A DNA stretch of 64,000 bases, taken from the NCBI RefSeq assembly GCF_030758775.1, contig NZ_CP132384.1, forward strand, positions 930,001 to 994,000, given 5' to 3'. Position numbers and translations under genes: made by a program. The notes under the pieces were generated by a model that saw only the letters and a list, made by a program, of their open reading frames with translations, was not told the DNA's origin and did not search any database. The stretch is from Bifidobacterium asteroides (GTDB lineage Bacteria; Actinomycetota; Actinomycetes; Actinomycetales; Bifidobacteriaceae). Positions 43,875 to 52,476 of this stretch are shown here, piece after piece. Numbering within the stretch: position 1 is the stretch's first letter; each line of letters opens with the position of its first letter.

Positions 43875-44549
43875 TCAGTGGTTTGCCATGTTGGCCTGAT
43901 ACCAGAGAACGGCGATGTTGATCCGGTCCCTAACCTTGAGTTTTGCCAGTATGCGGCTGACTGTCTTTTTGACCGAATCAGGCTGCAGCTGGAGTTGCTC
44001 GGCAATCTCTGCGTTTGTCAGGCCTTGGCTGACCAGCGACGCGACCTGAAGTTCGCGTTTGCCCAGTTGCGCGAATTTACGGCGAGCCTCAGATTCATCA
44101 TTGGCTTTTGGCCTTGGAACTCCTTTCCGGATCACTTCGGCCGTGATGCGCGGCGTGAGAATGGCATCGCCTGCATGTACCGCATGGATGGCTCTGTTCA
44201 GATCGGCTGTCTTGACATCCTTGAGCAGGAACCCGGAGGCGCCCGCCCCTAGAGCTGTGAACGCATAGTCGTCCTCGTCGTAGGTGGTCAGAATGAGAAT
44301 GCTTATTTCAGGATGGAGCTTTTTGATACGGCTGGTGGCATCCAGCCCGTCCATGACAGGCATGCGCACATCCATCAGAATCACATCAGGCAAAGGCTGT
44401 TGATTTTTGGCGGCTGTGGTCAGTTTATCCAAAGCCTCTTGGCCGTTGGCCGCCTGCGCAACGACATGTAAGGTTGGATCCTTAGCGACCATGAGTGCCA
44501 GTCCCATGCGGGTCGGGCGCTGGTCGTCGACGATCATGACGCGGATCAT
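43875..44549 (-). CDS. NarL/LuxR-family response regulator
   Basis: A 224-residue response regulator. The receiver domain (about residues 1-120) has the acidic pair in IVDDQRPTRMG and the phosphorylated Asp in VILMDVRMPVMDG. A LuxR-type helix-turn-helix ends the protein (LGKRELQVASLVSQGLTNAE and SVKKTVSRILAKL). Its ATG overlaps the kinase stop by 4 bases. It is the last gene of the ABC exporter operon and probably controls that operon. Confidence 0.9.
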   Translation of the reverse strand: MIRVMIVDDQRPTRMGLALMVAKDPTLHVVAQAANGQEALDKLTTAAKNQQPLPDVILMDVRMPVMDGLDATSRIKKLHPEISILILTTYDEDDYAFTALGAGASGFLLKDVKTADLNRAIHAVHAGDAILTPRITAEVIRKGVPRPKANDESEARRKFAQLGKRELQVASLVSQGLTNAEIAEQLQLQPDSVKKTVSRILAKLKVRDRINIAVLWYQANMANH

Positions 44550-45826
44550 GCGTTCTCCTTCATGCCTATATCGTTAGCTGACGTTGCAGCTAGTGAGGGT
44601 ATGCGGGCCTGCAAGGTCCAACCATCAGAACCAGGACCCGAATGGAAGCTGCCACCATGAGCTTGCACTTCGGCCCTTAACCTGGCAAGACCTGTACCGC
44701 TGCTACTGGTATTGTCAGCTTCGTTATTCAAGATTCGTCCATCATCGCGAACGGTGATACCTATGCCCCTCTGGCTGTCGTGATCCCAGGAGACCACAAT
44801 ACGGTTGACCTCCCGTCCGTGTCGGAGGGCGTTGGTAATCGCCTCCCTGGTGATGGTGAAAGCAAGGTCGGCCTGTTCGGAATCCTGTGGCCGACGGCCT
44901 GTCTCCGTCAAGGCAGTGCTGATGCCGACATGCCGGGCATGGTCGAGGATGGGTTTGATGTCATCCCAGCTATGCCTCTCCCCTGTGGCTGGCTGTGGGT
45001 CGTTTTTTGGATCTGTTTCTGATTGCAGGGCTTTAACAGCCGTTCGGGTGTCATCCAGTCCCTGCCGTGCCAGGTCGTTAATCATCGAGATAGCCTCATC
45101 AATTTCCGGTTTTCCGCTGGCATGATCCAGTCCCTCAGATAGGGCGATAATGGCGGTCAAGTCGTGACCCACGCTGTCATGCAGTTGGGCGACAACCCTG
45201 GACTGATGCATGGCCTGGTCCCGCTCATGGGCCAAGGTTAGAGCATGCGAGCGCTCCTCCTCCAATGCCTGCTCTGACAAGCGTGATTGCCTTACGGAGC
45301 GTGAGAGGAAGGCGACTGTCAGGCAAAGGGCGAAAGTCAATCCAGTCGGATACAGAAGGTCGGTGAAGTGGACATCACGATGCCAATTGGCAGAGAATGC
45401 AATGCTGAGCAGGCCCAGAATGGCGGAACTACCCAGCCCAGCTGTCAATGATGTCACGTTCTTGGCTTCTACCGCGCAGGCGTAGAGGCTGACGAGCCAG
45501 GGAATGATCAGGTAGGTGCATCCCGAGCCATAGATTGCGGCAGTCAGGGCAAGCAGGCCACTGACCACCAGCAGGGTCGCCATAGGATATAGGCGGCGCA
45601 GGCATAGGGTGACAAGTGCGAGAAAAATAATGACCACGAACAGGGGCAAGCCCCAGCTGGCAGACTTCATGACCTGGTAGAGGGTCTGGTTGGCGCTGCT
45701 TGGGACAAGGATCAGCCTGGTCAGCATCCCTGTCTCGTAGAGGGTGCAGAAAAAGACTGCCACGAAGATCATATATGGCCGGGTCCACAACTGAATCCAG
45801 CCTTGAGTCTTCTTGCCTGCTCTCAT
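44546..45826 (-). CDS. sensor histidine kinase (HisKA_3 type)
   Basis: A 426-residue kinase. Five to six membrane helices fill residues 15-190 with very short loops, so there is no large external sensor; this type often senses through the membrane or an attached transporter. The dimerisation helix contains the phospho-His in VVAQLHDSVGHDLTAIIALS. The ATPase domain has an N box around ITREAITNALRHGRE and GTGLARLRAEV. The start at 45826 has AGAGG upstream; 45877 and 45862 are alternatives. Coupled to the response regulator (4-base overlap). Confidence 0.88.
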   Translation of the reverse strand: MRAGKKTQGWIQLWTRPYMIFVAVFFCTLYETGMLTRLILVPSSANQTLYQVMKSASWGLPLFVVIIFLALVTLCLRRLYPMATLLVVSGLLALTAAIYGSGCTYLIIPWLVSLYACAVEAKNVTSLTAGLGSSAILGLLSIAFSANWHRDVHFTDLLYPTGLTFALCLTVAFLSRSVRQSRLSEQALEEERSHALTLAHERDQAMHQSRVVAQLHDSVGHDLTAIIALSEGLDHASGKPEIDEAISMINDLARQGLDDTRTAVKALQSETDPKNDPQPATGERHSWDDIKPILDHARHVGISTALTETGRRPQDSEQADLAFTITREAITNALRHGREVNRIVVSWDHDSQRGIGITVRDDGRILNNEADNTSSSGTGLARLRAEVQAHGGSFHSGPGSDGWTLQARIPSLAATSANDIGMKENA

Positions 45827-45934
45827 CGGTGAGCCTCTTCCTGATAACTGCCGGTATTCCATTATGCTGTCAGACACTGTGATGTGCGACCTGGCAAGTG
45901 CTGCATCCTCACTTAATTGATGTTGTACTTGAGA

Positions 45935-46735
45935 CTAAATGGCTCTGCGAGCCTGGTGCCGAAATATAAGGAGGCTGATCAACACCCAGAGGATTGCCGC
46001 CATACACGAACCTGCTATAGAGGCCGTAGACGTAATATTGCCCATGTCGCGGGCTGCGGATGCAGTGGTGATCAAGGCCAGAGGATAAGGCAGCGCCAAG
46101 GACGGTGCGGCAACCGACAGCGTACAGCCTGCCAGAGTGAGCAGAAACATGATGCTCATAGTCGAGGCAAAGGATTCGGCTCTGGCGGCTATGGCCTGGG
46201 TCAGAGTCATAATGGCCCACACTGCCAACGTCATTGGTACGCCACGCAAGAGATAGGGACCGAGTTCCGCTGGGTCGAAGCCTCCTACAAGAACACCCAC
46301 GAGTATGAATTCGGATTCAAAGATGGCGACGCTAAGGAGGGAGGCCAGCAGTCCATGCAGCATCTTACCGGCTAGGGCAGTCCCGACCATGCCTGAGGAA
46401 TTAAGACGCTGCCAGTTTCGTCCCTTGTGCTCGTTGGCTTCAACCTGGGCTGCAAAGGCCGCGACCAGGACTGGCATGAAGACCATGCTTGGCAGAAGGA
46501 TCGCCTGCCCCCAGACCGCAGCCCAGGTCACCCCTTGAGCCTGGAAGTCCGGTTTGTAGCTCTGATACTGATCCCAACCGTTGAAGATTCCTACGGCGTC
46601 GAAGAGCATGGTGGCCAGCCAGTACCAGAGATTGCCGGCCTTGCGAATCTCCCATTTGAAGGCGGCGGCGATCGATGGCTTGTGGCGATGCATCGGGGTG
46701 ATGGTTATAGCGTTTGCAGGGTATTGCCTGTTCAT
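45935..46735 (-). CDS. ABC transporter permease (lantibiotic-immunity-like)
   Basis: A 266-residue ABC-2 type permease with about six membrane helices. AAFKWEIRKAGNLWYWL near the N-terminus and the long NGWDQYQSYKPDFQAQG loop are like the LanE/LanG immunity permeases. Its ATG overlaps the stop of the preceding permease by 4 bases. With the second permease and the ATPase it should form an exporter or immunity pump for a peptide or drug, substrate unknown. Confidence 0.82.
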   Translation of the reverse strand: MNRQYPANAITITPMHRHKPSIAAAFKWEIRKAGNLWYWLATMLFDAVGIFNGWDQYQSYKPDFQAQGVTWAAVWGQAILLPSMVFMPVLVAAFAAQVEANEHKGRNWQRLNSSGMVGTALAGKMLHGLLASLLSVAIFESEFILVGVLVGGFDPAELGPYLLRGVPMTLAVWAIMTLTQAIAARAESFASTMSIMFLLTLAGCTLSVAAPSLALPYPLALITTASAARDMGNITSTASIAGSCMAAILWVLISLLIFRHQARRAI

Positions 46736-47583
46736 CGGCCTGACTCCTTGACCTTGACGATGAGTGCTGATATTCCCGACCAGATAATGTATGCCAGAAG
46801 GCTGGTCAGGACTTTTGGCCAGGGATTGGCGACCAAGGTCATTCTGGCAAAACCATCAGAGCTGGCTGAAAACAGGAACGGGCTGGCTGCGGAACTGATC
46901 CCGGCTGGGAAGAACCAGCCCAGAGCCGGCATATTCATCGGGCCCAGTCCAGTCCCGATCAGACCGGCTATCACACCCAGACCCAGGCCTATGGCCTGCC
47001 TTTCGATAGTCAGGGAGAGGGCGAGTTGTATGGCCGTGACAGCCATGGATGAGAAGCAAGCAATCAGTGCCGGAAGGAGTATGTAGTCGGCCAGACTGCC
47101 ATCGAGATGGAACCCTTGTGCTGAAGCTGACAGCGGTATACACGCCAGAGGAATCACGAAGCATAGCGAAATCACACACCCCGTAACTACGAGCTTGGCA
47201 AGAAACCTCCCAGTCGCACTCTGGCCTAGGGATCGCCATTTGAGATCCATGCGCTCGCTGCTCTCCATGACGGCAAGCCGGCTGGTCAGCAGCGCTGCAA
47301 GGATGGGTGCCAGCAGACCGACAGTTTGGAATATCTCACCTTGGGCAAGGGCTACGGTACGAGTGGCGGGGTTCGCAGACTCGGCTCGTTTCATGAAGGC
47401 CAAGCCCGACCATGCCGAAACCAGGGCAATCATGCCCAAGGCCATCCACCAAAATGAGGAACCTTTCAACTTGCGAAGCTCCATCGAAAGCAGAACAAGC
47501 AGCCCTCCTGGATGGGATGAGCGTAGCGGTTTCCCCAATCGAAATTCTTCGGACCGCATGGAGATTGATTCGACAGAGCTCAT
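46732..47583 (-). CDS. ABC transporter permease (second subunit)
   Basis: A 283-residue ABC-2 type permease with about six membrane helices. The N-terminal region has SMELRKLKGSSFWWMALGMI and later MDLKWRSLGQSATGRFLAKL, matching lantibiotic-protection permeases. It overlaps the ATPase gene by 4 bases upstream and the other permease by 4 bases downstream. The five genes from 48569 to 43875 are one transcription unit in appearance. Confidence 0.82.
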   Translation of the reverse strand: MSSVESISMRSEEFRLGKPLRSSHPGGLLVLLSMELRKLKGSSFWWMALGMIALVSAWSGLAFMKRAESANPATRTVALAQGEIFQTVGLLAPILAALLTSRLAVMESSERMDLKWRSLGQSATGRFLAKLVVTGCVISLCFVIPLACIPLSASAQGFHLDGSLADYILLPALIACFSSMAVTAIQLALSLTIERQAIGLGLGVIAGLIGTGLGPMNMPALGWFFPAGISSAASPFLFSASSDGFARMTLVANPWPKVLTSLLAYIIWSGISALIVKVKESGR

Positions 47584-48569
47584 CGTATGCTCCTCTGTTT
47601 ATGACCGGACGGCTGCATAGGGCACTGCGCTGCATGACTCTGCGGGTTTTCCACGAGTTCGAGGAAGGCCTCTTCCAAGCTCTTGCGTTCGGAAGCGACA
47701 CGGTATACCTGCAGACCATGCGATACCAGCCGAGCCACCAGCGCTCCGATTTGCGAATCGGTTATCTCGGGAATACGCAGGGTTGCGCTCTTGCGGGTAT
47801 ATTCGTGGTGAATGCCTTGAGTTTCGAGCATCTCTGACGCGAGCCCAGGATCGGATACCCGTAGATCGATATGACCCTCTTCGCGCAGATTTTCCAATGT
47901 CCCTTGGTAGAGCAGATGACCGTCGGCAATGATGCCAACTACAGGAGCCATCTTTTCGGTTTCGGACAGGATATGGCTGCTGATGATGACGGTGACTCCC
48001 TCGGACGTAGCCAAGTCCATGATCATCTGTCGCACTTCGACCACAGCCTCTGCATCCAAGCCATTGGTGGGCTCATCCAGGAGCAGGAGCTCCGGCTGCG
48101 AAATCAGCGCCATGGCGATACCCAGCCGCTGCTTCATCCCCAGGGAGTAGGCGCCCGCCTTCCTCTTCTCGTATCCCCGCAATCCAACCTTGGTTAGCAC
48201 TTCTGAGGCAGCTGAAACTGGCAGACCCAGATAATCGGCTACCATGCGGCAGTTATCCAGTCCCGACAGGCCTGGATAGAAGCTGGGTCCTTCAATCATG
48301 GAGCCCATACGACCCGGCTGGATCGTGGTCTTCTTTCCGACTTGCTGTCCTAGCAGCCACATGTTTCCGGCAGTCGGTTTTGTCAATCCCAGAAGGAGCT
48401 TCATGGTGGTCGATTTTCCGGCTCCGTTTGGTCCCAGCAATCCGTAGACCCCGCCTGCCGGCACCCGTAGATTCAGTCCATCCACGGCTTTGAATCCGCC
48501 ATAGTCCTTGACCAACCTCTGTGTGGACACAGCCAGTTCCGGGTCATTGTTTCCGTCCGTATATGCCAT
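47580..48569 (-). CDS. ABC transporter ATP-binding protein (BcrA/lantibiotic-protection type)
   Basis: A 329-residue ATPase. Walker A is GPNGAGKST, the signature is YSLGMKQRLGIA (the LGMKQRLG form is typical of bacitracin/lantibiotic-protection ATPases), Walker B is LLLLDEPTNGLD, and the H loop is ISSHILSE. The last 100 residues are a regulatory extension. It is the first gene of the operon ATPase-permease-permease-kinase-regulator. Confidence 0.9.
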   Translation of the reverse strand: MAYTDGNNDPELAVSTQRLVKDYGGFKAVDGLNLRVPAGGVYGLLGPNGAGKSTTMKLLLGLTKPTAGNMWLLGQQVGKKTTIQPGRMGSMIEGPSFYPGLSGLDNCRMVADYLGLPVSAASEVLTKVGLRGYEKRKAGAYSLGMKQRLGIAMALISQPELLLLDEPTNGLDAEAVVEVRQMIMDLATSEGVTVIISSHILSETEKMAPVVGIIADGHLLYQGTLENLREEGHIDLRVSDPGLASEMLETQGIHHEYTRKSATLRIPEITDSQIGALVARLVSHGLQVYRVASERKSLEEAFLELVENPQSHAAQCPMQPSGHKQRSIR

Positions 48570-48872
48570 TGCGCCTCCCCTTCCAATCGGAATTCAACTG
48601 ATTCCTATGCAAGTTCGACGGGCGCAATCCTTCAACGCGTGAAAAGAAACTGTCCTCTGCAGGGGACACGTCGCTGTTGACGAGGCTAATTTGCACCCAT
48701 GGGAAAGGAGTCACGCTGGATTTAGTCGTCTTCATGATTGGATAGGGGCTACTTTGCAAACAAACAGAACCAAAAGCGTCCTCCTCAAGAACCTGTTATT
48801 GGGTATTGGGATGCTAGGGGCCGACGTGTGCATACACTCACTCACCCATCCCCCAGAAAACAAACGATTTGA
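48570..48872. other. divergent intergenic region
   Basis: About 300 bases between the ABC operon (minus strand) and the merR-type gene (plus strand). It should hold promoters for both. I see no coding potential that I trust and no strong hairpin. Confidence 0.5.
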
Positions 48873-48904
48873 CCTTGACATAATGGCAGGGTTTAGGGTC
48901 AAGG
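48873..48904 (+). promoter_or_regulatory. inverted repeat before the MerR-TipAS gene
   Basis: CCTTGAC (48873-48879) and GTCAAGG (48898-48904) form a perfect 7-base inverted repeat with an 18-base spacer, ending one base before the ATG. TTGACA (48875-48880) could be the -35 box, giving the long-spacer promoter that MerR regulators act on. The gene may be leaderless. Confidence 0.45.
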
Positions 48905-48905
48905 C

Positions 48906-49709
48906 ATGACACGAGAGAGCGAATTCAGTGGCGAGGGCAGCAAGAGCGGCTTGAGCATCGGTCAGATGTCTGAGTTAATTGGGGTCAGTCGGAGAATGCT
49001 GCGCCATTGGGAGCAGGAAGGACTGATCTCCCCCTTTCGCGACCAGTCGAATTACCGGCATTATCTGCAGGATGACGTCGCACAGCTGGAGCGAATTGTG
49101 ACATACAGGGAGATGGGCTTCAATGCCCGACAAATCAAGGCATTGCTCGATTGCAAGACACCGCTGGCCTTGGACGAGTTGCAGGGACAGCGCTCGCGAA
49201 TTGATGAGAAAATCCAGCATCTTAGGAAAGCTGCGGATCGTCTGGACCGACTCATAGCCCTTGCCGAGGGAAAGTCAGGTAATGATTCAGCTCCTACGAA
49301 GATCGATCAGGAGGACCAGTACTTTTCGGAAGCATACGAACGCTGGGGTGCTAGCAGGCAGTGGCTTGAGTATGCGGAGCGAAAAGCTTCCCGCTCCGAA
49401 CAAGAACAGAAAAAGGACATGTCCCGGCTTAAAGACGTGGAAAGTGAGCTTGCACAAGCCAAACGAAAAGGTCTGGCTCCGTCATCAGATAAGGTTCTCG
49501 AACTGATTGACGAACATCGGCAGGCTTTGTCATGGTTCCATGTGACCCCATCTATGTACGTCATTCTGGGGCGGATGTATGTGACTGACCCACGTTTCAG
49601 ATCCCACTATGAACAACTGGAACCTGGATTGGCGAAATGGATGCTTGTCGCAATCGAAACTGCAGCGCGTGCAAACGGGATAGATTCGGCAACCGTCAAA
49701 TGGGAGTGA
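48906..49709 (+). CDS. MerR-family regulator with TipAS-type drug-binding domain
   Basis: A 267-residue regulator. The MerR winged helix spans residues 16-85 (LSIGQMSELIGVSRRMLRHW, then YREMGFNARQIKALLDC). A dimerisation coiled coil follows (QGQRSRIDEKIQHLRKAADR), and the C-terminal 110 residues resemble TipAS (ALSWFHVTPSMYVILGRMYV). TipAS domains bind thiopeptide and related antibiotics. The start has no Shine-Dalgarno but is needed to complete the HTH. Divergent from the ABC operon and followed by a VOC gene. Confidence 0.87.
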   Translation: MTRESEFSGEGSKSGLSIGQMSELIGVSRRMLRHWEQEGLISPFRDQSNYRHYLQDDVAQLERIVTYREMGFNARQIKALLDCKTPLALDELQGQRSRIDEKIQHLRKAADRLDRLIALAEGKSGNDSAPTKIDQEDQYFSEAYERWGASRQWLEYAERKASRSEQEQKKDMSRLKDVESELAQAKRKGLAPSSDKVLELIDEHRQALSWFHVTPSMYVILGRMYVTDPRFRSHYEQLEPGLAKWMLVAIETAARANGIDSATVKWE

Positions 49710-49793
49710 TGCAGTCAGTATCTTCCGTCTACGTATCACGTTTTCTGTTTGACTACCCAATTCAAAACACTTCAACTAAGGAACGAGGTAGCC

Positions 49794-50321
49794 ATGGACA
49801 ACCATGACCAGCCCAAAGCTACTGCTTATGCAGGTGCAGGCATAAGTCCCGTGCCGGAGCCGGGGAAGGATGCGGAACCGCCGGAGCCTTATAGGGGCAT
49901 CTATCTCATGCCCATGTTCATGTGCCTGTATAGCGACGATCTGGAAGAATCAGAGGTTTTCTGGACGCAGGGATTGGGCTTCATCAATTTATACACCATG
50001 CCGGGCACGATGATTCACTTGAGGCGCTGGGCCTTTCAGGATGTGCTGATTCGTAAGAGTGGTTCCAATACTGGCGACCCTGATACGGATATGGAGTCCA
50101 TAGGAAGCCTGAGCGTAGCAGTCACGGAAAAGCAGATCAGCAAGATTGTGGATGCATGCGAGCGCCTCCGTCCTGGCTCCACTTCAGCTCCATTACGTAA
50201 GCCGTGGAACTCACTCGAAGCCAGGATTCACACTCCGGAAGGCCTGGCCCTTACCCTTACGGCTGCCTTGGCTGTCGATAAAAGGCAGACCGAAGTTTAT
50301 TTGAACTCGCACGGTCAATGA
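49794..50321 (+). CDS. VOC (glyoxalase/bleomycin-resistance fold) family protein
   Basis: A 175-residue protein with a 30-residue polar N-terminus followed by a VOC fold: MPMFMCLYSDDLEESEVFWT, GLGFINLYTMPGTMIHLRRW, and a second module ending LEARIHTPEGLALTLTAAL. Such proteins include drug-binding and lyase members; the metal ligands are not obvious here. GAGG lies upstream of the ATG at 49794. It follows the MerR-TipAS gene by 84 bases, which suggests a role in drug binding (inference). Confidence 0.72.
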   Translation: MDNHDQPKATAYAGAGISPVPEPGKDAEPPEPYRGIYLMPMFMCLYSDDLEESEVFWTQGLGFINLYTMPGTMIHLRRWAFQDVLIRKSGSNTGDPDTDMESIGSLSVAVTEKQISKIVDACERLRPGSTSAPLRKPWNSLEARIHTPEGLALTLTAALAVDKRQTEVYLNSHGQ

Positions 50322-50372
50322 TCAAGGATCAAGCCCTCCTCCCCTGTCATGATTTGATTCTAAGAGCAACGT

Positions 50373-50999
50373 TTAAATGTCTCTTAGGCCTAGAGTTTCG
50401 ATGGCTTCCGCTACTGCAGCCGTGCGATCGCTGACCTCCAATTTGGCGAAGATCCGACTGAAGTATGTTTTTACTGTTGCCTCGCTGATGTATAAGTGTT
50501 CTGCGATTTGCCGATTGGTCATGCCTTTGGCGGCCTCGCGCAGCACACGTGTCTCTTGTTCGGACAGTGCTGGTCTGGTCGCAGGGCGCAGCGCCTTGCT
50601 GACTGCTTCCGCGGCGGTCGGATTCAGGACAGTGGATCCTGCAACAGTGTCACGGATAGCTTGGGCCAAGACATGAGGTTCTACGTCTTTCAGCAGATAG
50701 CCATTGGCTCCGGCTTCTATGGCCGGCAGAATATCGTGGTCGGAATCGTAAGTGGTAAGAATCAATACCTTGGTTTTGGGATAAGAAGCCAGCACTTTTC
50801 GGGTGACTTCAGGACCGTTCATATCAGGCATCCGCAGATCGAGTAGCAACAAATCCGGACGTGTTTTCGCTACAGCCTCTATGGCCTGGGTGCCATTACA
50901 TGCTTCGGCAACCACTTCAAGGTCTGCATGGCGTTTCAGCATGCTGCGTATGCCCTCCCGAACCATGGGGTGGTCGTCGGCCATGACAAGTCGGATCAT
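50373..50999 (-). CDS. NarL/LuxR-family response regulator (second)
   Basis: A 208-residue response regulator: receiver with MADDHPMVREGIRSML and phospho-Asp LLLLDLRMPDMNG, then LuxR HTH (LSEQETRVLREAAKGMTNRQ and EATVKTYFSRIFAKL). The ATG overlaps the kinase stop by 4 bases. It forms the end of an MFS-kinase-regulator transcription unit. Confidence 0.9.
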   Translation of the reverse strand: MIRLVMADDHPMVREGIRSMLKRHADLEVVAEACNGTQAIEAVAKTRPDLLLLDLRMPDMNGPEVTRKVLASYPKTKVLILTTYDSDHDILPAIEAGANGYLLKDVEPHVLAQAIRDTVAGSTVLNPTAAEAVSKALRPATRPALSEQETRVLREAAKGMTNRQIAEHLYISEATVKTYFSRIFAKLEVSDRTAAVAEAIETLGLRDI

Positions 51000-52378
51000 C
51001 TTTCCTCCTTATCTGGTCGAGTAGTGTTACTTGGTCTTTCGACAGGAATATTTACAGTTATGGAGGTGCCTTGCCCGGGAACGGAGGTTACCGTACAACG
51101 CCCACCCGCGTCTTGAGCTCGTTTGGCCATATCTCGCAGACCATAGCCATGCCCGGCCTTTTCCATCTCCTGGAAATCCAAGTTTTGAATATCAAAACCA
51201 CGACCATCATCCTTGATCCGAAGCTGTAACAGTTCCTGCCCTTTCAAAAGCAAGCTCACCTGTACATGCTGGGCACTGGCATGCTTGGAAATATTAGTCA
51301 GGGACTCCTGGACTATACGCAGCAGGTTGACCTCGGTCTGCTTAGGCAAGGGCGGCAAGGTTCGTTGAATCCGACACTGTGATTGAAAACCTGTCTTTGC
51401 TGCGGTGGAATGCACTGTCCGCTCCAGGGCCGTCTTCAGGTCCCTGCCATCCAGATCAGCCGGTGCCGAATCCGCAATCATTCTTCTGGTGTCATCCAAA
51501 GAACCCTTCGACGTGCTGGCGATCATTTCCAAATGCTTCTGAGCTGCAGGTATGTCGTCGATCAGTTCTTCATGAGCTACCCTGGCCAAGGCCAGAATGG
51601 AAGTCAAAGACTGGGCGATCGTGTCATGCATTTCGTCGGCCACACGTTCACGCTCGATGGACGCTCCTTCAGCTCTGCTGAGTCTGCGAATCGTCTCTTG
51701 TTGAGACTCCATTTTGTCCAGCAGCATTTGATTATGTCCGTTGGTCAAAGCCAGGACATTAAAGGACTTTCCAATCATTGCGGAGAATACCACTACGAGA
51801 ATCATGAGCATAAGATTGCCGGATAGATCTGTACTCAAGAACCTTTTTCCAGCCAAAGCCATGGCCAAATAGGCTATATTCAGGACTCCCACCAACCCCA
51901 GAGCAGGAAGGTAGGCAAAAGCGATGAAGAGTTGTGGCACGATAAACAGCTGAGCCAGAATGGCGGTACCATCCAACCAGGCGCCCATGGGCAGGCAGCC
52001 CAGCGTCAGCAGAGCGAAAATCCAACCATATGCTCCTGTTTTGCTTACCGGCTGATCTGCCGTTTGCCGATCAAATCTTTCAGACTTGTCATATACCCTA
52101 GGCAGAACCAAGATCATGAAAAACAAGCAAGGCAATAGGATGAGAAGGCTTGAAACAAGTTTATAGGTCATGGATGCAGTAGAGAAGAAGCAATTGGCTC
52201 CTACTACGCAGCCTGCTTCCACAATGAAATACCAGTTCCAGGTGTTATGAAGACGTTGACGCTGGGCATCGGTTCTTGCGGTCGCGTCAAGTTGACCGTC
52301 GCCGCAATCACCATTTAGATTCATTGAAAGCTGGTCTTGCTGTTGGTTTTCTCGATTAATTCCCTCAGTGATTTTCAC
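50996..52378 (-). CDS. sensor histidine kinase (HisKA_3 type, second)
   Basis: A 460-residue kinase. After a 50-residue cytoplasmic start there are about six membrane helices to residue 215. The phospho-His lies in VADEMHDTIAQSLTSILALA. The ATPase domain shows LRIVQESLTNISKHASAQHV (N box) and a G2-like GYGLRDMAKRAQDAGG. As with the first kinase, no large external domain is visible. It starts 98 bases after the MFS gene, on the same strand. Confidence 0.88.
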   Translation of the reverse strand: MKITEGINRENQQQDQLSMNLNGDCGDGQLDATARTDAQRQRLHNTWNWYFIVEAGCVVGANCFFSTASMTYKLVSSLLILLPCLFFMILVLPRVYDKSERFDRQTADQPVSKTGAYGWIFALLTLGCLPMGAWLDGTAILAQLFIVPQLFIAFAYLPALGLVGVLNIAYLAMALAGKRFLSTDLSGNLMLMILVVVFSAMIGKSFNVLALTNGHNQMLLDKMESQQETIRRLSRAEGASIERERVADEMHDTIAQSLTSILALARVAHEELIDDIPAAQKHLEMIASTSKGSLDDTRRMIADSAPADLDGRDLKTALERTVHSTAAKTGFQSQCRIQRTLPPLPKQTEVNLLRIVQESLTNISKHASAQHVQVSLLLKGQELLQLRIKDDGRGFDIQNLDFQEMEKAGHGYGLRDMAKRAQDAGGRCTVTSVPGQGTSITVNIPVERPSNTTRPDKEER

Positions 52379-52476
52379 TCATGTCTCCCATGACTTGCAC
52401 ACTTATTCACCCTACTGCCAAAATGCCTGTAGAAATCGTCGGGTTTTCCTGTTTCCGAGCCTCGAAACCGGGATCT

